Positions 59,340-64,000 of a stretch of DNA of 64,000 bases are shown here, piece after piece. Position 1 is the first letter of the stretch. Each line of letters begins with the position of its first letter. The DNA is from CAYOOP01 sp964405685 (lineage in GTDB: Bacteria > Pseudomonadota > Alphaproteobacteria > Rickettsiales > SXRF01), in contig CAYOOP010000003.1 of assembly GCA_964405685.1 (NCBI GenBank), positions 1-64,000 of the forward strand. The letters are read 5' to 3'. The notes under the pieces were generated by a model, which was not told the DNA's origin, ran no database searches, and saw only the letters and a program-made list of their open reading frames with translations. A program made the translations under genes and the position numbers.

Positions 59340-61388
59340 ATGAAATTCCCCAAGCTCTTCAAGCGTAAACGCAAAGCCAAGCGGTATTCCAAATTCCGCA
59401 AATGGCTTAACCGTCAGTGGAAAAATTTCAGGCGTTGGTTTGGTAGGGCGATTTGGCCGCGTATTCGCAAGCTTGTATTTTTTTCAATTGCTGCGTTTAC
59501 GGTGTGGTTTATTTGGTTGCTTTTAAGCCTGCCTGATATTGATAATCTTGCGAAGCAGAAGCGTAGCCCAAGCATTGTCGTCAAAGCGGAGAATGGCGAT
59601 ATTATTGGCTCGTATGGCGACGTGTACGGGGATTTTGTCTCCTACAAAGAAATTCCCCGGCCGTTGATTAAGGCGGTGATTGCCACCGAAGATCGGAATT
59701 TTTTCTACCACATCGGTATTGATCCGCTGGGTATTTTACGTGCGAGTATCGTTAATATGCGCCGCGGCAAGGTGGTGCAAGGCGGCAGTACGATTACGCA
59801 GCAATTGGCGAAGAATTTGTTTCTTTCGCCTAAGCGCACCTTAAGCCGTAAACTTCGGGAAATGCTGCTCGCGTTTAAATTGGAGGCGCATTACTCGAAG
59901 AAAGAAATTCTCTCGATTTATTTGAACCGTGTGTATCTCGGTGCCGGGAGTTTTGGCGTGGATGCGGCATCGAAACGCTATTTCGGTAAATCGGCGCGCG
60001 AGTTGAACTTGCCGGAATCCGCGATTTTGGTGGGGCTGCTGAAAGCTCCCTCGCGCTATGCGCCAACGTCCAACCCCGTCAACGCACGGGCGCGGGCGGA
60101 TCAGGTGCTGGTGAACATGGGCGATGCAGGGTTTTTAACCGACAAAGAAATGGAAAAAGCGCGTGCGGAACTTTCGAATTCACTGAAGGGCAAAAAACCC
60201 TTCGCGCAAAGCAGCTATTACTTTACCGATTGGGTAGTGGATGAGTTGCCTTCGGTGGTGGGTGAGGAATTGAAGGAAGATGTGGAAGTGCAAACCACCT
60301 TCAACCCCACCCTGCAACGCTTCGCCGAAGAGGCGATTAAGAAGGTGATGGATGAAAAAGCCGAGAAGATGAAAGCGAGTCAAGCCTCGCTTGTTTCCAT
60401 GTTGCCGGACGGCGCGGTGAAGGCGATGGTAGGTGGCAGGAACTACGGCGAAAGCCAGTTTAACCGCGTGGTGCAATCCAAGCGTCAGCCTGGTTCGTCG
60501 TTCAAATTGTTTGTGTATTTGACGGGGATTGAGGGTGGGCTCTCACCCGATACCATCGTCAATGATCAGCCGGTCGCGATCGGTAATTGGACACCGCAAA
60601 ACTATTCCGGCGAATACGAAGGCGAAATGCCGCTGCGGCAAGCGGTTGCGAAATCGATCAACTCGGTTGCCGTGCAAGTGGCGGTGACATATGGTTTGCG
60701 CAATGTGGTAGCAATGGCACGCAGTCTTGGTATCACGTCTGACATTCATCCTGACCCGAGCATTGCGCTGGGGAGTAACGAGGTGACATTGCTCGAACTT
60801 ACGACCGCTTATGCGCACATGGCTTCTAACGGGATGGCGGTGACGCCCTATGCCATCACGCGCGTGATCAGTAAAAAAGGCAAGTTGCTCTATGAGCGCA
60901 AACCTAGCGATCCACCGCGCGTGCTCAGCAAAGATGTCGTGGGGATGATGAACAGCCTGCTTTCAGGTGTGGTGCAATACGGCACTGGCACGGGTGCGAA
61001 TATTGGACGTTCCATGGCAGGGAAGACAGGTACGACGTCGGATTATAAAGACGCATGGTTCCTGGGGTATACACCCAATATGGCAACCGGCGTGTGGGTG
61101 GGCAATGACACGCCAACACCGATGAAAAAAGTGACCGGCGGTACGCTGCCGGCAGCGATTTGGAAAGCTTATATGCAACCGGCCACCGCCGATCTGCCGC
61201 CGTTGCCGCTGCCGATTTCAAACGGCGGTGAGCGTGATAGCGAAATGCTTCCCTGGGGTGGCAGTTCTTCAGGCGCAACCAGCTATACGCCGGATAACGC
61301 CAGCGAACCGCCACCGGCGGAACCTGGAAATCAAAACCCGGACGACATAGAGTTGGGTGAGGATTTCTGGAATAAGTTGATGCAGTAA
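59340..61388 (+). CDS. Penicillin-binding protein 1A
   Basis: 682 residues. Basic cytoplasmic tail, membrane anchor at about 42-62, glycosyltransferase domain (AVIATEDRNFFYHIGIDPLG and GGSTITQQLAKNLFLSPKR), transpeptidase domain with SSFK in QPGSSFKLF, SINSV and KTGTTSDYKD, and a Pro-rich C-terminus. Bifunctional peptidoglycan synthase at the inner membrane. The LppC lipoprotein (27220) may be its activator. Stop and thyX stop are directly adjacent. Confidence 0.96.
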   Translation: MKFPKLFKRKRKAKRYSKFRKWLNRQWKNFRRWFGRAIWPRIRKLVFFSIAAFTVWFIWLLLSLPDIDNLAKQKRSPSIVVKAENGDIIGSYGDVYGDFVSYKEIPRPLIKAVIATEDRNFFYHIGIDPLGILRASIVNMRRGKVVQGGSTITQQLAKNLFLSPKRTLSRKLREMLLAFKLEAHYSKKEILSIYLNRVYLGAGSFGVDAASKRYFGKSARELNLPESAILVGLLKAPSRYAPTSNPVNARARADQVLVNMGDAGFLTDKEMEKARAELSNSLKGKKPFAQSSYYFTDWVVDELPSVVGEELKEDVEVQTTFNPTLQRFAEEAIKKVMDEKAEKMKASQASLVSMLPDGAVKAMVGGRNYGESQFNRVVQSKRQPGSSFKLFVYLTGIEGGLSPDTIVNDQPVAIGNWTPQNYSGEYEGEMPLRQAVAKSINSVAVQVAVTYGLRNVVAMARSLGITSDIHPDPSIALGSNEVTLLELTTAYAHMASNGMAVTPYAITRVISKKGKLLYERKPSDPPRVLSKDVVGMMNSLLSGVVQYGTGTGANIGRSMAGKTGTTSDYKDAWFLGYTPNMATGVWVGNDTPTPMKKVTGGTLPAAIWKAYMQPATADLPPLPLPISNGGERDSEMLPWGGSSSGATSYTPDNASEPPPAEPGNQNPDDIELGEDFWNKLMQ

Positions 61389-62324
61389 TTACGCTTCAGG
61401 AAACACCTGAGTAAACTCGCGCCATTCGCCTTTACTCATGCCGGAGGTTTCTTGCGTCACTTTCTCGCCTTTTAGCATGCGTTGTACACAGGCGAGGGCT
61501 TTGGCGGAGAGGTTAGCGCCGCCGACGCGGTAGTTCATGAAGGCGTCGTAGGTGATGGGGACCCAACGTTTGACGAGGTCGAGCATCGCTTCCGCATAGA
61601 CGCGGATTTCGTATTGCGCGTGAGCATCGGCGCGAAGTGCTAGGAAGTGGAGCAGGTTGTGTAAGTCTACTTTCCAGTACCACTGGGTGTAGAAATTAAC
61701 CGGCAGATTCATCCGCGCGAGTTCGCGGGCGAGGCCTTTTTTATTCGCATCGCGAATCACGCCTTCTTCATTAGCATTCAAGAGCTCTTCGTAATGTTCG
61801 TACGCTTGTGCGGAATCCTCTTTCAAAATTTCCAGCGCGCGCTCGGCTTCCGGGCCCGTTAGCACATCGCCGCGTCCTTGGTGGTTTTGCGTGGATTGCG
61901 CAGCGAGGTGTTCGGCTTTCGGGATATAGAATTCCTTATCCATAATCGAATAGCGGCCGGAGTATTCGTTCACATTGGCAGTGCGGTGGCGGATCCACTG
62001 GCGGGCGACGAAGATGGGCAGCTTGATATGGAATTTGATCTCGCACATTTCGAAGGGGGTGGTGTGCTTGTGGCGCAGCAGATAATTAATCAGTCCCGCA
62101 TCCTCGTTCACCTTCTTGGTGCCAGCGCCGTAGGAGACGCGCGCGGCCTGGACGATGGCGCTATCGGTCCCCATGTAATCGATCACGCGCACAAACCCGT
62201 GGTCTAGCACGGGGATGGCTTCGTAGAGCACTTCTTCGAGTGCGGGCGCGACATCGCGCAAGGTGGTGCGTTTTTCGGCGCGTTGCGCGCTGACTTGCGC
62301 GGCTTGAATATCGTTTAGTGGCAT
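61389..62324 (-). CDS. thyX: Flavin-dependent thymidylate synthase
   Basis: 311 residues. ThyX motif RHRTANVNEYSGRYS (RHRxxxxNExSxR), VRVIDYMGTDSAIVQAARVS and KVDLHNLLHFLALRADAHAQ. Methylates dUMP with methylene-THF and FADH2, replacing ThyA. Convergent with the PBP1A gene; a tandem-repeat tract precedes its ATG. Confidence 0.97.
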   Translation of the reverse strand: MPLNDIQAAQVSAQRAEKRTTLRDVAPALEEVLYEAIPVLDHGFVRVIDYMGTDSAIVQAARVSYGAGTKKVNEDAGLINYLLRHKHTTPFEMCEIKFHIKLPIFVARQWIRHRTANVNEYSGRYSIMDKEFYIPKAEHLAAQSTQNHQGRGDVLTGPEAERALEILKEDSAQAYEHYEELLNANEEGVIRDANKKGLARELARMNLPVNFYTQWYWKVDLHNLLHFLALRADAHAQYEIRVYAEAMLDLVKRWVPITYDAFMNYRVGGANLSAKALACVQRMLKGEKVTQETSGMSKGEWREFTQVFPEA

Positions 62325-62329
62325 AGGCT

Positions 62330-62405
62330 CGTGATTCGTGATTCGTGATTCGTGATTCGTGATTGAAGATTTACACTTACAACTTACAACTCACAACTCA
62401 TAACT
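62330..62405. repeat. Tandem heptamer repeat tract between rsmD and thyX
   Basis: Five copies of GTGATTC in a row (about 62330-62364) followed by TTACAACTTACAACTCACAACT-like imperfect repeats, in sum built from CTTACAA/CTCACAA units (62373-62403). It fills the gap between two same-strand genes. Confidence 0.9.
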
Positions 62406-62960
62406 TTATATCACGCTCAATATATCCACCACCGCGCGTCCATAGCGGCGTTGGTCGATGCGTTCGATATCTGGGGGCAGGGTGGTGGCTTCGTCTTTAT
62501 CGTGCTCGGTGATAATAATGCTTCCTGTTTCCACCCAGCCTTTTTCTTTCAGTTGTGGCAAACACTTAGGAATGAGGTTGCTGTGGTAGGGTGGGTCCAG
62601 AAATACCAATTGGTGTGGGCGTGGTGAGGCAGGCATACGGGTAACATCGGCGCGCACTACCGTGGCGCGTTTTTCGTTCCACTTGGTGAGATGGGCTTGG
62701 ATGAGCTTGATATGCTCGCCCGTGTTATCAATAAAGGTAACGTGGGTGGCACCGCGGGAGAGGGCTTCCAGACCGAACGCGCCCGAGCCGGCGCAAATAT
62801 CGGCGACGGCAATTTCATCCAACGGCCATGGTAGCACGTCGCTATGGGTTAAAATATTGAACAGGGCTTGGCGGGCGAAATCAGAGGTGGGGCGTAGGTT
62901 TTGAATGGACGGTGGGATGTCGATTCGCCGGTTCTTATGAATTCCTGCAATAATACGCAT
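62406..62960 (-). CDS. rsmD: 16S rRNA (guanine-966-N2)-methyltransferase RsmD
   Basis: 184 residues from ATG 62960 (MRIIAGIHKNRRIDIPP); the frame continues up to 63029 without support. LRPTSDFARQALFNIL, ICAGSGAFGLEALSRGA for SAM binding and the catalytic LVFLDPPYHSN. Upstream is a family A repeat. Confidence 0.95.
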   Translation of the reverse strand: MRIIAGIHKNRRIDIPPSIQNLRPTSDFARQALFNILTHSDVLPWPLDEIAVADICAGSGAFGLEALSRGATHVTFIDNTGEHIKLIQAHLTKWNEKRATVVRADVTRMPASPRPHQLVFLDPPYHSNLIPKCLPQLKEKGWVETGSIIITEHDKDEATTLPPDIERIDQRRYGRAVVDILSVI

Positions 62961-63024
62961 GGGTGCTCCTGCTTCCACAGGAGCGTGTTTTGATTCTAAA
63001 TGCAAATGATTTGATGAGGTTGTT

Positions 63025-63084
63025 GTCATCCTGAGAGAGCAAAGCGACCGAAGGATCTAGATTCTTCGCTATGCTCAGAATGAC
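63025..63084. repeat. Palindromic repeat, family A variant, rsmD-DUF2336 gap
   Basis: GTCATCCTGAG at the left and CTCAGAATGAC at the right are inverted, with CGAAGGATCTAGATTCTTCG in the centre. This variant is widespread in many genomes; here it lies between two same-strand genes. Confidence 0.88.
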
Positions 63085-63090
63085 AGGAAG

Positions 63091-64000
63091 TTAGTGCTTC
63101 ACGCCGCTCGGATTGTCGGCGATGTTGTTCATCACCAAGCTTAAGAGGTAATGCATGTTTTCGATCGAATAATCGAGGCCTTCCTCTTGAATGCGCGAGA
63201 CCAGATGGCCGCGGAATTCATCGGTCGTCATGTGGCCCATGGCTTTGATTTCAAGGCCAATGCGCAGGATCGAACGAATGGCTTCGTAGAACGCCGGTGG
63301 CAATTTGGCTTTTTCGTAGAAGGCTTTGAAGCCGAGCGTACCGGAGTCGTAAATCAGGATATGAGCGTTTTTGCGCGGCACGCCAGCAAGGCGTGACATC
63401 GCTGCTTCGAAGAACGCAAAATCACCGTTGCACAGCGAGCGAATGACGATCGAATAGGTCAAACGGTTGCTGGTGTAGAGTTGGTGTACCAACGCTTCGA
63501 CTTCTTTTTCGTTTTCGCTATATTGCGCGGTGGACGAGAGTTCCAACGTTTTGACTTCGCGATGCTCATCGACCGTATCCTCAATCAAGGCCGACGGCAG
63601 GCGATACGCTGAAGAGAGATAGCGTTTCATTTCTGCCGACACGGTGGCGTAGAGTTTTTCGGCGATGCCGATTGAAAGGCCGCTGCGTTGTACCAGAGTT
63701 TCAAGTAGACTTTGGCTGGTAGCAATAACCGGCCAGCCGCCTTCAAGCACATCATCCGTCAAATTGGCACCTGGGTTTTTGAATAGGGTGTAGACGACTT
63801 TTTCCTGTCCGGAATTGATCAGCGTGGAGGATAAATTAGAGGAGACTTCTTCACGCTTGGCGAGTGCCACCAATTTCATGACCTCTTCGGCGTTCTCGGC
63901 AATTTGCACGAGTTCTTCATCGGTCAAAACCTTGGAAAATTGAAGCACGGGCATGGCAACATCGGCCATGTCATTAGCGAGGCGCAGCACCACATCGTGC
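63091..64000 (-). CDS. DUF2336 domain protein, 5' end outside window
   Basis: At least 303 residues; the frame is open to the window edge. LRLANDMADVAMPVLQFSKV, LTDEELVQIAE and HREVKTLELSSTAQYSENEK are DUF2336 blocks, helical repeats found in alphaproteobacteria, some of them with PilZ or regulatory roles. The real start lies upstream of 64000. Function unknown. Confidence 0.88.
   Translation of the reverse strand, partial: HDVVLRLANDMADVAMPVLQFSKVLTDEELVQIAENAEEVMKLVALAKREEVSSNLSSTLINSGQEKVVYTLFKNPGANLTDDVLEGGWPVIATSQSLLETLVQRSGLSIGIAEKLYATVSAEMKRYLSSAYRLPSALIEDTVDEHREVKTLELSSTAQYSENEKEVEALVHQLYTSNRLTYSIVIRSLCNGDFAFFEAAMSRLAGVPRKNAHILIYDSGTLGFKAFYEKAKLPPAFYEAIRSILRIGLEIKAMGHMTTDEFRGHLVSRIQEEGLDYSIENMHYLLSLVMNNIADNPSGVKH

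Noticed and set aside
62330..62405. Tandem repeats as a possible CRISPR array
   Set aside because: The units are seven bases with no spacers; a simple tandem tract.

Overview
The window reads as chromosomal DNA of a free-living or predatory, non-reduced alphaproteobacterium. Pointers to the class are NDUFA12 next to an MCE (MlaD) protein and a DUF2155 protein, DUF2333, DUF2336 and DUF6898 proteins, alphaproteobacterial-type DksA and IlvE, and a heat-shock promoter of the CTTG-N18-CTATAT type in front of dnaK. Biosynthesis of branched-chain amino acids, arginine, purines, chorismate, phenylalanine and polyamines is represented, so this is not a strongly reduced endosymbiont. A deep-branching, Micavibrio-like lineage is my inference only. 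Genes are densely packed, many with 1 or 4 base start/stop overlaps, and no stretch over 300 bases lacks a gene. I see no rRNA, tRNA, CRISPR array or complete insertion sequence.

Layout. 1-6.3 kb: a large divergent PEP-carboxylase-like protein (cut by the window edge), tldD, ftsZ, DUF2333. 6.3-13.1 kb: ilvB with a type II toxin-antitoxin pair just upstream, then a forward run pgeF-ilvE-sco-gmk-moeB and a reverse LOG-family gene. 13.1-20.9 kb: a short metH, an SH3 protein, pheA, a PagL-type lipid A deacylase, nrdR, a large unknown, then NDUFA12-mlaD-DUF2155-lipoprotein. 21-29.3 kb: odhB, an unknown, a glycosyltransferase, an O-antigen ligase, BON lipoprotein, yraN and rsmI, divergent from lppC and a prepilin. 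29.3-36.8 kb: hemW with an unknown, an unknown plus a two-component system, surE, mnmA and a CsoR-like regulator. 36.8-41.6 kb: a PfkB-type kinase, a FliJ-like coiled coil, dnaK, ccmC, rpmA and rplU. 41.6-50.9 kb: TadE and TadG-like proteins, two prepilins, argF, argD, purK, an unknown, purE and dksA. 51-54 kb: a polyamine cluster made of ornithine decarboxylase, an acyl-carrier-like protein and a deoxyhypusine-synthase-like protein. 54-64 kb: cox subunit III, xerD with a small membrane protein, aroK-aroB-CNNM-DUF6898-PBP1A, thyX, rsmD and a DUF2336 protein (cut by the edge).

Two themes stand out. First, the window carries several families of short palindromic or heptamer-based repeats, and some copies sit in frame inside conserved genes (ilvB, purK twice, the signal peptide of the SH3 protein) or supply the end of a protein (moeB, purK). 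This resembles the behaviour of Rickettsia palindromic elements. Second, several conserved families appear in altered form: a PEPC-like protein with changed signature motifs, a CsoR-family regulator without its three metal ligands but with a CsoR-type operator, an acyl-carrier-like protein with proline at the phosphopantetheine position inside a polyamine cluster, a MetH ending before its cobalamin domain, and a prephenate dehydratase with a changed TRF motif.
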